A DNA stretch of 64,000 nt from Albugo candida (Eukaryota; Oomycota; Peronosporomycetes; Albuginales): assembly GCA_040437565.1 (NCBI GenBank), contig JBDOQK010000015.1, positions 372,001 through 436,000 of the forward strand, in the 5' to 3' direction. The notes under the pieces were generated by a model. It was not told where the DNA came from. It did not search any database and worked only from the letters and a program-made list of their open reading frames with translations. The translations under genes and the position numbers were made by a program. This document shows, piece after piece, positions 21,677 to 32,394 of the stretch. Within the stretch, counting starts at the first letter, position 1; each line of letters opens with the position of its first letter.

Positions 21677-23010
21677 ATGTCGGTGCTGCTCTCAACAACT
21701 TTGGGTGACATTGTGATCGATTTGTTCACGCAAGAATGTCCCATTGCATGTACCAATTTTCTCAAACTCTGCAAATTAAAGTATTATAACAATGTATTAT
21801 TTTTCAACGTGCAAGAAAACTTTATGATCCAAACGGGCGATCCAACAGGAACCGGTAAAGGAGGAGACTCTATGTATGGGCAATTGTGTGGCGCACAAGC
21901 ACATTTTTTCCAGGATGAATTCCACTCAAACTTGAAGCATAACAGGAAAGGAACGGTACGTTTTACATCGTCCGTCATATCCAATCTGATGTGCTCCACT
22001 ACAATTAGGTTGCAATGGCCAACACCGGACCCAACACCAACACATCTCAATTCTACATAACCACCAGCCATGAGAATCTAGAATATTTGGATGGAAAACA
22101 CACTATTTTCGGACATGTCGCCGAAGGTATCGAAATTATCGATAAAATCAACGAGTTGTTTGTCGATAAAGACTATCGCCCGTACCAAGACGTCCGTATT
22201 TTGCATACATACATTTTGGACGATCCATTCCCTGACCCAAAGAATTTCCAAGCGCCTGCTTCGTCGCCAGCTCGAGATCGTCCGGAAGAAGAATCTGTTC
22301 CCGTGCGCGTGGCAGCTGATGAAGAGCCTGAGGATGGACGCACTGCCGAAGAAATTGAAAAGAGCGTACGTGCGAAGGAAGCCAAATCGCGAGCTGTGGT
22401 CTTAGAAATGATTGGCGATATTCCAGATGCTGATATCAAACCACCAGAAGAAGTTTTGTTTGTGTGTAAATTAAATCCTGTGACAGAAAGCAGCGATTTA
22501 GATATGGCATTCTGTCGGTTTGGAGCTTGTAAGAGTGAGGTGATACGAGACTACAAAACGGGTGACAGCTTGTGTTACGCATTTGTTGAGTTCACTGAGA
22601 AGAAACATTGCGAAGAAGCATATTTCAAAATGAATAATGTCTTGTTGGATGATCGTCGCATTAAAGTGGATTTCAGCCAGTCCGTTTCCAAGTTGTGGAA
22701 TCAATTCTCACGTAAGAATAAAAAAGGTCAGGTGGCTGATGATAAATCAAGCAGTCAAAGTCGGAAAAGTGGCTTAGGAGAATTGCAACTCAAGATCAGA
22801 CCATCACAGCAGCAGTTCGATCTCGTGTTTGAAGATGAGCCAGAATCTAGCCATAAAAAAAAGAAATTCAAGAAGGAAGGACGTCAGTATGAACACAAAA
22901 TTCGGAAAAGATCACGTAGTCGCGATACTTCGAGGTCAAAGCGACACTCGAGTCGAGATCGCCGTTCAAAACATCGACATACATGCGATAGTCAGAGCCG
23001 AAGATCGTAG
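21677..23010 (+). CDS. PPIL4: PPIL4-type cyclophilin with RRM
   Basis: A nuclear peptidyl-prolyl isomerase linked to the spliceosome. One intron (21956-22008) gives 426 residues. Residues 1-160 are a cyclophilin domain: [44 protein letters not shown] and [11 protein letters not shown]. An RRM follows at about 225-320, with VLFVCKLNP as RNP2-like strand and CYAFVEF as RNP1. The tail is Arg/Ser/Lys rich ([19 protein letters not shown]), as in splicing factors. Domain order and length match PPIL4 of other eukaryotes. Its 3' end is repeated after the next gap (23404-23665), which is again an assembly overlap. Confidence 0.93.
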
Positions 23011-23303
23011 CAATTTGCAGTTATAATGAGTTGTGTGTAGAATCATTCGAGTTCGGAAGAACTCACTTAGTGTGGTCTTCTTTATGAAATAGATCGATCG
23101 AATTTTGTGCCGATCGCTTACATTTAGCAGGCCAAGTGGAAGTGACCATGACGAAAATTCTGCGCTTTTTAGAAGCATAATCATCTCGAGAATTTTGCTT
23201 AGTTTATGTTTGCAGACAAAGCTGTTAGTATTATGGATAAGTTGCTTGAAATGGCTATTCCCAAGAGCGTTCCATTACCGACTTCTACTCGAGAAAATGC
23301 ACG

Positions 23304-23403
23304 NNNNNNNNNNNNNNNNNNNNNNNNNNNNNNNNNNNNNNNNNNNNNNNNNNNNNNNNNNNNNNNNNNNNNNNNNNNNNNNNNNNNNNNNNNNNNNNNN
23401 NNN
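23304..23403. other. Assembly gap with 555 bp identical overlap
   Basis: Exactly 100 N; 22749-23303 equals 23404-23958. The second PPIL4 tail (23404-23665) and the second 3' flank are duplicates of 22749-23010 and its flank. Confidence 0.93.
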
Positions 23404-23750
23404 AAGCAGTCAAAGTCGGAAAAGTGGCTTAGGAGAATTGCAACTCAAGATCAGACCATCACAGCAGCAGTTCGATCTCGTGTTTGAAGATGAGCCAGAA
23501 TCTAGCCATAAAAAAAAGAAATTCAAGAAGGAAGGACGTCAGTATGAACACAAAATTCGGAAAAGATCACGTAGTCGCGATACTTCGAGGTCAAAGCGAC
23601 ACTCGAGTCGAGATCGCCGTTCAAAACATCGACATACATGCGATAGTCAGAGCCGAAGATCGTAGCAATTTGCAGTTATAATGAGTTGTGTGTAGAATCA
23701 TTCGAGTTCGGAAGAACTCACTTAGTGTGGTCTTCTTTATGAAATAGATC

Positions 23751-23955
23751 GATCGAATTTTGTGCCGATCGCTTACATTTAGCAGGCCAAGTGGAAGTGA
23801 CCATGACGAAAATTCTGCGCTTTTTAGAAGCATAATCATCTCGAGAATTTTGCTTAGTTTATGTTTGCAGACAAAGCTGTTAGTATTATGGATAAGTTGC
23901 TTGAAATGGCTATTCCCAAGAGCGTTCCATTACCGACTTCTACTCGAGAAAATGC
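23751..23955 (+). pseudogene. ATP23 fragment lacking the catalytic core
   Basis: The start matches the part of the intact ATP23 gene (44151-44932) that reads FCANRLHSAGEVEETM; here it reads FCADRLHLAGQVEVTM. The HELIHAYD zinc site and the following exon are missing: sequence jumps to the last exon, where MFADKAVSIMDKLLEMAIP corresponds to MFPDEAVDVVDKMLENCYS in the intact gene, including the preceding splice acceptor. The protease active site is absent, so this is a dead remnant. The same piece also lies at 23096-23303 because of the assembly overlap. Confidence 0.75.
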
Positions 23956-24004
23956 ACGTAGCGAAGAGAACAGCGTGCAGGCAAATACCACCTGCATGTT
24001 TTGT

Positions 24005-24645
24005 CTCAGTAGATATAACAATGGAGCTTCCTATTGATTCAATTGATGCATCCCACGTGCAGAGAGCTTCCACGTTCTCAAAATCGATACGTCGCCGTAC
24101 GTGTCATATGGCTACAGATGAAGTGATTTTGGTGCAGAAAGATCACCGGTACTTGCATCGTATGCGTCTTCATTTACAGCGTGTGTGATAATGGAGCTCT
24201 TGTAGCTTAGAAACTGCTTTTCAATATTGTTGATCGACTTTCGCAGTTCGGTGACGTCTGTCAAAAACAACGCGGGACGTAAAATTACTACTCACATTTT
24301 CAAAGATGGACATCCACTCGTTACGATCAAAAGTGTGAACGTCCAAGGTATTTTGGAACAGAGATATGGAAGCATTGACTAACATTGATCCATCGAATCA
24401 ATACGGTGAAGTAATACTGAAAACTAAGGCATTATTATCCCTCTCAAATGATCATCGTTCAAAAGAAGAGGTATCATATCAATCGTTTGGATTCTTATGA
24501 GGCTATCGATATAGCAGCGAAAAGACCAGTGCGTTTCGATAATACCCAGCCGAAATTTGTCTATGAGGTCGCTTCACGAGATCTTTTTCAAAAGCGCCTA
24601 TTTTTCGAGCAGCATTGTGATTGTGGTACTATCCCGGACATCTAA
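24005..24645 (+). pseudogene. Decayed gene of unknown function, paired with a relic in the right arm
   Basis: A coding-like start (MELPIDSIDASHVQRASTFS, 24021) is followed by pieces in different frames, among them KDGHPLVTIKSVNVQ (about 24305) and the end VRFDNTQPKFVYEV with stop at 24643. Some junctions could be short introns (24411-24465 is GT-AG and phase-consistent), but no single structure joins all pieces. A related, also broken series occurs on the minus strand at 42890-43300. I do not recognise the family. Either a rapidly evolving spliced gene or, more likely, a pseudogene. Confidence 0.45.
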
Positions 24646-24789
24646 CTTCCGATATTATTCCACCGTGTTCTCGTGTCTTGTTCCTTGTTAGATTTGATCA
24701 ACTTTGTAATGTGTTTTGCAGTGTACATTGCATTGAGCATCGAAACGGGTATCAAATGAACATAGGCTGATTGGACTAACATTGAACAC

Positions 24790-25960
24790 AACGTGAGAGT
24801 AATAAATGCCTACCCATCACAGACGGATATCAAGGCCGGATCCCCAGACACACGTACTAGAAATTTTATTGCAGTTGCGATCCTCGCTCCGAAAGCACGT
24901 GCAATAGGGACACCTGGACCCAAATTTTGCAGCATTGTTCGAGCATCTCATGAATTGCAGCAGCTTCCTGATCTTTGGCTTTGAGAATAGATGGGCCAAT
25001 GTTTGTACCTTTACGAATTTTGCATACGGTAGACCATCAATATTCTCATCCTTTCCAGAAGTACAAGTATTTCGCTTATCAGTTTGAGGGCTTAAGCAGG
25101 TTGCTTATCCGTCGCTGTTTTTAATAATACACCTCTCCGTCATCCAAATAGATTCCCACGTAGGTACTGAATTTTCTTAGATTGGTCAACAACCCCATAA
25201 CGGGTTGATTAATCACGCCGCAAGTCCCGGTATGGCTTGAAAAAGATCAAGTCGAGCCCGGATCTCTCTTCTCACTTCAACAAACGTTTAGACATAAGGT
25301 GATCTGGTCAGCTTTGCTGGACAATGAGTCCAATATCAGAAACCTGTACGCAGAGCCACTTCAATGCAACAGCCAGAAAATTGGACGGGGAGAATATCGT
25401 TGCCTCTACGCACGCTGTATAGGCATATCTTCGTTGTTATGAGGTTATCACCAGTCTTGTCCTCTACGTATCTTGCATAACCAGCCCTATGCTGCTCTTC
25501 TGTGAGTGCTACCCGCCTTCCAGCACCATTTTTGATGTTTTACCAGATATCCTATTCCATGATTTGTTTGGAATCTACCTTCCCTTTCCACCTCTTCGAC
25601 AAACGCTCTTCCCATTTTTAAGCTCATTTCTGAGTGAGGAAGTGAGTAATTACTTCTTCATCATCCACGCCTGTGACCACTTTATTAACTCTTCACTGAA
25701 GATAGATCCGTTATTCGTACATCTTCAACAAGCGATGTATCTCCACGTTCCACTGTGTTCAATTCGCAAATATACGTGTAAGCAATCCATTTTCCATTCT
25801 TCTTGGTGATAGAGCCGTAATTCATACGCATCATACGTGACAATATTTTTCGTCTTCTTCTTCATCGCATCCTTCAAATCTTCGATGGTATTTCTATTAT
25901 CAATATCCACGTAAAACGCACTCCGCGCAATCAATAATGATGTCTAGATCAATCAAATTC
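24790..25960 (-). pseudogene. Crinkler (CRN) effector relic, left copy
   Basis: Near the 5' end (minus strand, about 25934) the text VDIDNRNTIEDLKDAMKKK resembles the N-terminal LFLAK-type domain of Crinkler effectors, host-translocated proteins of oomycetes. The rest is similar along its length to the copy at 41440-42720, including the C-terminal part. The copy is broken, with several breaks, and is clearly old. Family, extent and orientation are reasonably clear; it is treated as a fossil. Confidence 0.7.
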
Positions 25961-26010
25961 TAAGTTTTGCGACAGACTTCAAGTCGCTTTTTAACCACAC
26001 TATTAAAGAT

Positions 26011-27849
26011 GTGTAAGTAGAATTCGCTCGATTGACATTCTCAAGGCTGATACTTTTTTATCAGTCGTATGATTTATCCGGAGTTCACAGATGAGACACT
26101 GGGATGTTTGCCTAAATAAGCGACATCAAGGAAAACGAGTTCCTTTTCATCATACTTTTGCCCGACAAAGTGGTGTTTGTATAAAGAGCCAACCAGTTGA
26201 TTGGATACTTCAGCTACTCGCTGAGCTCTCCGCGCCTGATAAATAGATCGGACAGCGGCGGTACTGCTTCACAACGTCTTTCTCATCGTCAATCGAATGA
26301 GAGCAACGACTCGATGATGCGTATCAAACATAAATGCCAAAAGTAATCAACTTTCTAGCTAGGTAGCTTGGATCCTCCACCAATTTCGCGATTTCGAGAC
26401 TTTTACAGACGACGTATGCAAAGCATATATAAATTGGTCAGTTCAATCATGGATACGACGTTACTTTTATATTGAAAAATCCCATTTGGTGTCCCAATCC
26501 TCGAATTACTAAGAAGGATAGAGCCCAAAGAATGCCCGATTCCACGATGAAAAGTACTCCTTGAGGTGAGTAAAGCATTGCGTTAACAATCTCTAATAGT
26601 CCTGTTTTCGGCTAGATTGGGGCAGAATACAATCACAGGGGCAAAGCGTAGAATCCAGAAAGTAAATGCCAATGATGAAATTTCAGTCGACTGTTTCGTC
26701 TGTATCGTAGCTAGTAGATCCGCTACAGTCACTGTGATTTTTCTTTCTTACCATCACGATGATGTCAAAAATCACATGTCTGCAAGGAGCCTATCCGAAA
26801 CGATCACGGAAATATGTTTTGGCGTGTCAATGAGATGGATAACGTGTTCCATTATTTACCCCTTGCGTCGTACCTCTTGCGTCACAAATATTGCTATCGT
26901 TGACAAGGTGTCATGTATAATCTGTAAGCCTTGGCCCCATGACCCGTTGATACCGAAATGCTTAGTGCGCACTGATCACCCTATATACGGTCACGACACT
27001 GTGCTATCAATGAAGAACTGACAACAAAAATACGTTGCTCGCTGCAGACCTTCATTCCTTGTGTCATGCTAACTGCGTCTATTGCCCCCAAGTCGACACT
27101 CTTGAATAGAGGCAACACCAATCATCATTCTAAGAACTTGCTGGCAAAATCGGGTATTTTTGATTATTGGAAATACAAGCACTCCTTGTGGGTCAAGAGA
27201 CATCATGCGCTGAGCATTACATGCTTGTGCGATGACGATGGTATAAGTATTGAGCTACAATCGAATGTTCAGACGGATTGAGCTTATAACCAAGGCTGCA
27301 AAAACAATCCAGTTATCCGAGCCAAGTCTTATAACTTTATGGTCCGCTCATGCCAGGAAATATATCTGAATCGTCCCCCAATATGTATTCACTTCATGTC
27401 TGACACAGGCAGTCTTTTAGAACGGAGGCAGGAATCGAAATCATGTCTGTGTTTTAAGAATATGAGATGATGTCGAAAAGTGATTTATTGTAAAGTCTTT
27501 GGATGTACGCCTGGTCAACGATATCCTTCCGTCCTATCGTATAGCCCAACTGCATTTGCATTCATCCGCAAGTACTTGACGACACTTCATCCTCTGGTGT
27601 TGTGTAATGGTCAACTTAACCCATAGTTGCTAGCGCAATGATACTCTCTGATCACTTATGCTCAATCAAGCGACATTGTGACCAGTCAATATCCTCTTTA
27701 TTGCATGAAAAGTGTATAGTCCGACATATATCACTGTACGTTTTCGCAACAAACATAACCCGAAAGCCACGTCAACGCTCTCGTGTCACTAGGCTATCAT
27801 TTTTGCCACCTCACCTTGAACGCAGATACCATAACCGTTACAGTGCAGC
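26011..27849. other. Gene-poor stretch with unassigned coding-like scraps
   Basis: No intact gene is seen. On the minus strand a 60-codon stretch ending at 26074 (containing LVGSLYKHHFVGQKYDEKEL) has coding character but no start, no neighbour exon and no family I know. Short frames at 26617-27021 (plus) and 27066-27281 (plus) are unsupported. The region sits between the left duplication arm and the unit upstream of the BT1 transporter, and probably consists of old duplicated or inserted sequence. Confidence 0.45.
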
Positions 27850-28260
27850 ATAAGCATACTAACGTCAAGTCGATCACCCGAGTTTGCGCAAATATGCTAA
27901 TTCTACCAATCAGAAAGGTGTCGAATAAAATGACGTGTTGGAGTCCCTACCGAACTTGTTGATGGAAGAACGCATCAACGCCCTGTTGCTCGAATTTCCC
28001 TTTTTATGCAAAATGTCCAACGATTGATGCCAACCCTAATGAGTCGAGACCTGGCAGGCGAATAATCTACCATTCCGCCTATGAATTAGTAGGAGAATTC
28101 TACTAAAACTCGCTTATTATTCGTCATTGATTCTCCAATAGATATAATAGTTGAGCTCCTGAATTGACTCAATTGATGCTTTTCACCCGCAGAGAGCTTC
28201 CACTTTCTCGTAAATCGATATGTCGACATTCGTGAGCCATAGCCACTCGACGAAAAGCTC
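27850..28260. repeat. Repeat unit upstream of the BT1 transporter, similar to two other places
   Basis: About 28030-28240 matches the reverse complement of 43640-43830 (for example a shared GAGACCTGGCA and TCTACCATTCC series), and weaker similarity continues left to about 27850 and 44040. The part 28136-28260 also matches 24005-24125. The unit therefore accompanies the transporter gene or its relic in both arms. The BT1 start codon at 28220 lies within it. Confidence 0.6.
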
Positions 28261-30352
28261 TGTTTCGTTCGATGAGATCGAATGCATGCCCATTGATATT
28301 CCTCGATGGAGTTATTTCGTCTCATTGGAAAAGACATGTCACCACGCACACTCTGAAACCAATTCCAGCCGTGCGTCAGAGTACGGAGTCGTACATCCCG
28401 TGTTCGATTTCCCAATTTGCTATATTCCGCCTCGAGGGACAGAGAATGAAAGCCGAGATCAGACGCTCCACCAACACAATACATTTGATTTTCTTTCTCT
28501 CCAATGGTTCGGTTTCCTGATAAGTATCGCTTGTAATGGATTTTTTGCGGGATTTCTTGACCAAGCATTCTTCCCTTTACTGGCTGCATATCTCGGATAC
28601 TCACGCAAGCAATTTGTCGCTGTGTACCACTTGGCACAACTTTGCGGCACATTGACTCTGTTTTTTGGAATTATTTCCGACTTCTTTCCAATTTGTGGAC
28701 TTCACCGTAAACCATATATCGTGGGAGGCTGGATCTTTTCGTATTTTCTGGTCATTGCTCTCCTTGTGGTCGTTGTGATGGATGACTCAGCGCGACATCA
28801 GCTTGCTAATTTTCGCACTTTTGGTAATGGGATCGTGTACGTTCTTTTGTCGGTTGGGATCTCGTGGAGTACATCTGTCGTATCGGTCACTTCGCTTGCA
28901 AGTGTATTGGAAGCCTCAAACAACAAAACATTACAGGGGAGAGCGATGGCCATAATTGAATTTCTTGCAATGAAAACATTGTGTCGAGCGTTCGGTATTG
29001 CGTTCTCTACCTTTGTATTGAATTACAATGGCAATCTTCTCAACATTATGTCTTCTGCTTCACTCAAAACAGTTTTAATCATCATGGGCGTCAATACGTT
29101 AGTGCCCATACCCGCCGTGTTGTTTGGAATGCCTGAAGAAAAGTGTATAGCTCAAAAACCAATCTGGATGAAGTCAGGGTCATTCAAAGCACACTTTCGA
29201 TCCATGTGGACTATTCTGCAAGAGCAATACACTTATCACTTGCTTCTGATCACTTGTTGTGTGATTCTACTGAATGATTTTACGTTTAATGTGGCTAAAG
29301 ACGCGGTTATTTATTGGGCAGGAATCACACCAAAAATGCAAATTCTCAATTTGGTTATTCGCTACTTGTGGATGGCTGTTACTACTATCTATTATCGATT
29401 CTACCTCTTAAACACCAGCTGGAAGGATCTCGGCGTTATGTCCACCACTTTCTTCATCGCAACAAGTCTAATCGCGTCCTTGCCAGTGGTATACAACTCA
29501 ATCCGAAATCATATTTATTTCACTTGCATCATTTCATTGCAAGGCATTCCACAGGCATTCATGGACATTATTTTTTATTTACCACTCGTGGAAATCACAC
29601 CCCATGGCCTTGAGGCGTCACTTGTGGGTATTATCGAAGGATACCAAGTATTGACACGTCTAGCGATCGAAACGTTTTCGTTCAAAATCGGCGAAAGTCA
29701 ATCGTATACAAGAGCAGAATTGATCAATGATGCACCCCATACGCATATCGCCCTAATGCTTCTGCTACTGGGAAATGCATTGATAAACGCATTTGCCATT
29801 GCACCTATGCAATATCTATCACCAAAGGAAGTACCAATCACGTCTGATTACTCTTCATTGCNNNNNNNNNNNNNNNNNNNNNNNNNNNNNNNNNNNNNNN
29901 NNNNNNNNNNNNNNNNNNNNNNNNNNNNNNNNNNNNNNNNNNNNNNNNNNNNNNNNNNNNNCATTATTTTTTATTTACCACTCGTGGAAATCACACCCCA
30001 TGGCCTTGAGGCGTCACTTGTGGGTATTATCGAAGGATACCAAGTATTGACACGTCTAGCGATCGAAACGTTTTCGTTCAAAATCGGCGAAAGTCAATCG
30101 TATACAAGAGCAGAATTGATCAATGATGCACCCCATACGCATATCGCCCTAATGCTTCTGCTACTGGGAAATGCATTGATAAACGCATTTGCCATTGCAC
30201 CTATGCAATATCTATCACCAAAGGAAGTACCAATCACGTCTGATTACTCTTCATTGCCGCGAAACGCGCGCAATATCCGAGCTGCTGGAATCGCGCTCTT
30301 GTATCTCGTGCTCTTCATGTTTACTTTAATAGCGAACGGGCTATTAATATAA
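28220..30352 (+). CDS. Folate-biopterin (BT1/FBT) family transporter
   Basis: A multi-pass major-facilitator-like protein of the BT1/FBT family, which carries folates or pterins in trypanosomatids, plants and cyanobacteria and is expanded in oomycetes. About 12 hydrophobic segments are visible. Family-like elements include NGFFAGFLDQAFFPLLAAYL, GIISDFFPICGLHRKPY and DVxSSAxLxVEA-like SVTSLASVLEASNNKTLQGR. The gene is intronless. A gap at 29862-29961 repeats 29566-29861 exactly as 29962-30257; collapsing it leaves 578 residues. The first ~70 residues are soluble, Ser/His rich and overlap a repeat unit that is duplicated elsewhere, so the true start could differ. A remnant of a paralogue lies at 43400-43810. 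Confidence 0.85.
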   Translation: MSTFVSHSHSTKSSVSFDEIECMPIDIPRWSYFVSLEKTCHHAHSETNSSRASEYGVVHPVFDFPICYIPPRGTENESRDQTLHQHNTFDFLSLQWFGFLISIACNGFFAGFLDQAFFPLLAAYLGYSRKQFVAVYHLAQLCGTLTLFFGIISDFFPICGLHRKPYIVGGWIFSYFLVIALLVVVVMDDSARHQLANFRTFGNGIVYVLLSVGISWSTSVVSVTSLASVLEASNNKTLQGRAMAIIEFLAMKTLCRAFGIAFSTFVLNYNGNLLNIMSSASLKTVLIIMGVNTLVPIPAVLFGMPEEKCIAQKPIWMKSGSFKAHFRSMWTILQEQYTYHLLLITCCVILLNDFTFNVAKDAVIYWAGITPKMQILNLVIRYLWMAVTTIYYRFYLLNTSWKDLGVMSTTFFIATSLIASLPVVYNSIRNHIYFTCIISLQGIPQAFMDIIFYLPLVEITPHGLEASLVGIIEGYQVLTRLAIETFSFKIGESQSYTRAELINDAPHTHIALMLLLLGNALINAFAIAPMQYLSPKEVPITSDYSSLXXXXXXXXXXXXXXXXXXXXXXXXXXXXXXXXXXIIFYLPLVEITPHGLEASLVGIIEGYQVLTRLAIETFSFKIGESQSYTRAELINDAPHTHIALMLLLLGNALINAFAIAPMQYLSPKEVPITSDYSSLPRNARNIRAAGIALLYLVLFMFTLIANGLLI
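29862..29961. other. Assembly gap with 296 bp identical overlap
   Basis: Exactly 100 N; 29566-29861 equals 29962-30257. Because the offset (396) is divisible by three, a naive translation reads through the gap and gives a falsely long protein with a repeated segment. Confidence 0.93.
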
Positions 30353-30364
30353 GCTATTACTGTA

Positions 30365-31810
30365 ATGTCGCGCAGCACTCAAAAAGCGTCTCCGGAAGTC
30401 TCACTCGAAGCAATTGAACGCGCTCTACAAGCAAATGAAGCTTACATAACGCATTTGAATACGCTACAGCAAAATATAACCTCCCAGAAAGCTAAAACCG
30501 TGAAGGAAATCTCCCGTATTGAGCGCGTTTTAGCGCTACAACGTGCGCAAAAATCAGTAGAGGAATTCAACTCAAGTGTTGCTTTCACACCGACTCGAAT
30601 AAGCGCACAGAAAAGTTTGTATTTTATCCGTCCGCACGCGTCTTTTTTTAGCGATAAAACCTCAAAGCGAGTGCGAAATGGCGATTCTCTGTCGCGTAAA
30701 CGCTCGAAACTGCATGGAGATTGGGAACCAGAGCCAAACGCCGACACGCTTCTGCTTCGACAGCACTACCACCGCGGCTTCCGAGCGGTGCATGCCCGAG
30801 TGTTTAGTAAGAAAGAGCAAGCGTGCATAACGTCTTTTGTAACTCGCTTCCTACAAAATGATATAAAGCGCATCCGAAATCGCCAAGAGTGGAAAGAGAT
30901 CACACTGTTGTACCCAAAGCTGCTAGCCGGAAGATCGTCCTTTGCTTGTCAATTACGATATATGCTGCATGATGCACCTGGATTACGTCTGTGTCCATGG
31001 ACCAAGCAGGAAGATCAAGCTTTAAAACGACTTGCTAGTGGGGAAGAAGATCCATCGTTGAGAAACCAGTGGGAAAAAATTGCGAGCCGACTACCGATTC
31101 CTGGAAGACCTCCCGTACATTGCTTGATACGGTATCAGACGAAATTGTGCGCATCAAATTTGAATTCGCAATTCACACCTGAAGAGGATCAGATACTTCG
31201 CGATGGAATTGCAGCTTTTGGCGAACGATGGAATCAGATTGCGGATTTAATGGATGGTCGTGTGGCTGAACAATTACGGCATCGCTGGCACCAAACGTTA
31301 TCTCCCCATGTTCGTCAAGGCAAATTCACCATTGTGGAAGATCGTCGATTATTATTGGCAATGTACGCGTATCACGATCCATCAGCTCCATTTCAGAAGA
31401 CTCAAGTCAATTGGCACGAGATCAGTCATCATGTTCCTGGAAGAGGCCCACCCCAATTGCGTGATCGATTTCTCAATTCGCTTACACCGGACATTACATT
31501 TCGTTCTTGGTCAAAAGAAGAGGATGCAAAACTGATTCAGCTCGTCGAGGAAAACAAAGATATTGATGCAGGAGGTCTTTGGTCTCGCATCGCGTCACAG
31601 CTCGGTCGTCGTACTGATAATCAAGTCGCTCGACGGTGGAAATACTTGGCACCATTGGAGCATAATCGACATAAAGAGTTGAAAAAATGCAAGCAGATAT
31701 TGCCGGCCATTTTTAGACGAGCAATTGCTCGCAAAGGGAAATCCAATCCGAAAACACAGCAGCAAAAACGAAGTAGCTATACCGCCTGTGACGCAGAGGA
31801 GGAAGCTTGA
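30365..31810 (+). CDS. SNAPC4-like multi-repeat Myb protein
   Basis: 481 residues, intronless, starting 12 bp after the BT1 stop. The N-terminal ~60 residues are helical. From about residue 150 to 455 there are at least four Myb/SANT-type repeats with the expected Trp spacing: CPWTKQEDQALKRLA, SQFTPEEDQILRDGIAAFG with RWNQIADLMDGR, QGKFTIVEDRRLLLAMYAYH, and SWSKEEDAKLIQLVEE with LWSRIASQLGRRTDNQVARR. The series of four and a half repeats after an N-terminal helical part resembles SNAPC4, the DNA-binding subunit of the snRNA activating complex. The C-terminus is basic (IARKGKSNPKTQQQKRS). A general R2R3-like regulator is the alternative. Confidence 0.8.
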   Translation: MSRSTQKASPEVSLEAIERALQANEAYITHLNTLQQNITSQKAKTVKEISRIERVLALQRAQKSVEEFNSSVAFTPTRISAQKSLYFIRPHASFFSDKTSKRVRNGDSLSRKRSKLHGDWEPEPNADTLLLRQHYHRGFRAVHARVFSKKEQACITSFVTRFLQNDIKRIRNRQEWKEITLLYPKLLAGRSSFACQLRYMLHDAPGLRLCPWTKQEDQALKRLASGEEDPSLRNQWEKIASRLPIPGRPPVHCLIRYQTKLCASNLNSQFTPEEDQILRDGIAAFGERWNQIADLMDGRVAEQLRHRWHQTLSPHVRQGKFTIVEDRRLLLAMYAYHDPSAPFQKTQVNWHEISHHVPGRGPPQLRDRFLNSLTPDITFRSWSKEEDAKLIQLVEENKDIDAGGLWSRIASQLGRRTDNQVARRWKYLAPLEHNRHKELKKCKQILPAIFRRAIARKGKSNPKTQQQKRSSYTACDAEEEA

Positions 31811-31878
31811 AACCGATACGACCTATAAATACCGAAAAAGCCTCAATCCCAATCTTGCTCGCGAGACCTGTGCTCGTC

Positions 31879-32365
31879 ATGGAAGGTCTGGTGATCCAAG
31901 CCGCGCGCATCAACACTTGCAGGACATCGTCAAAATTGGTCAAAAACACGCCAACCAAAGAAGGTCATCGACAGGCTCAACAGCCGGAACACGAAGACGT
32001 CGAGAAATTGGCTGACAGAAAAGCCCTCCGTTGTTATCGGCCAAAAGAGTGGTCGTATCAAGCCGAAGAAGGTGTTTATCTGTGTCTCTTTCTGACATTG
32101 CAGTCTTTCAACTTGTCCTCTCATAGCATTCCGACTTCAGCAAACAGGCTGGCGGGATCTCAATGAGTACACGGAAGCATTTGGAGAGCCTGAACGCTGG
32201 GAAAATGGATACATCAGTTGCACTCGAGTGAAGAGCAATGGCTTCTTCACGTATTGGTATGTGACCATAAGACCTGACAATCTTCACGCCCCTCATGTTC
32301 TCCGAAGGCGAGAATCCCGAGAGTGTGAGGACAGATATCTCCATCAAGTCAAATTGTATGAGTAA
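31879..32365 (+). CDS. Small hypothetical protein, two exons
   Basis: One intron (32072-32147, 76 nt) joins the parts ending KEWSYQAEE and starting GWRDLNEYTEAFGEPERW, giving 136 residues in one frame. The second exon (WENGYISCTRVKSNGFFTYW) has strong coding composition. The start lies 68 bp after the SNAPC4-like stop on the same strand, and the stop lies 29 bp from the convergent TPR gene. I know no family. An N-terminal extension without Met can be read upstream to near 31801 and might instead be a final SNAPC4 exon. Confidence 0.5.
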
Positions 32366-32394
32366 CTCGAAACTCATAAGAAAATGTATTTGAG

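Larger units (their letters stand above)
23751..26010. repeat. Left arm of an inverted segmental duplication
   Basis: Reading left to right this arm holds an ATP23 fragment, a short unit, a decayed unknown gene, and a Crinkler relic on the opposite strand. The same series occurs at about 44640 down to 41370 on the other strand. Anchors that match by eye are 23751-23810 with 44640-44580, 23855-23910 with 44245-44195, 24290-24390 with 43235-43110, 24530-24585 with 43004-42950, 24738-24845 with 42776-42674, and 25450-25520 with 42030-41960. Similarity is moderate, with many substitutions and indels, so the duplication is not recent. Ends are approximate. Confidence 0.75.

Noticed and set aside
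20467-22362. Tandem duplication of PPIL4 and of the ICE2-like start
   Set aside because: The copies are identical over 898 bp including intron and promoter, and meet at a standard 100 N gap; an assembly overlap explains it better.
26011-28080. LTR or other retroelement in the gene-poor stretch
   Set aside because: I found no reverse transcriptase, integrase or terminal repeat pattern that I could defend by eye.
28220-30352. A 710-residue transporter with an internal repeat
   Set aside because: The length arises from reading through the gap, whose flanks repeat 296 bp; after collapse the protein has 578 residues and no repeat.
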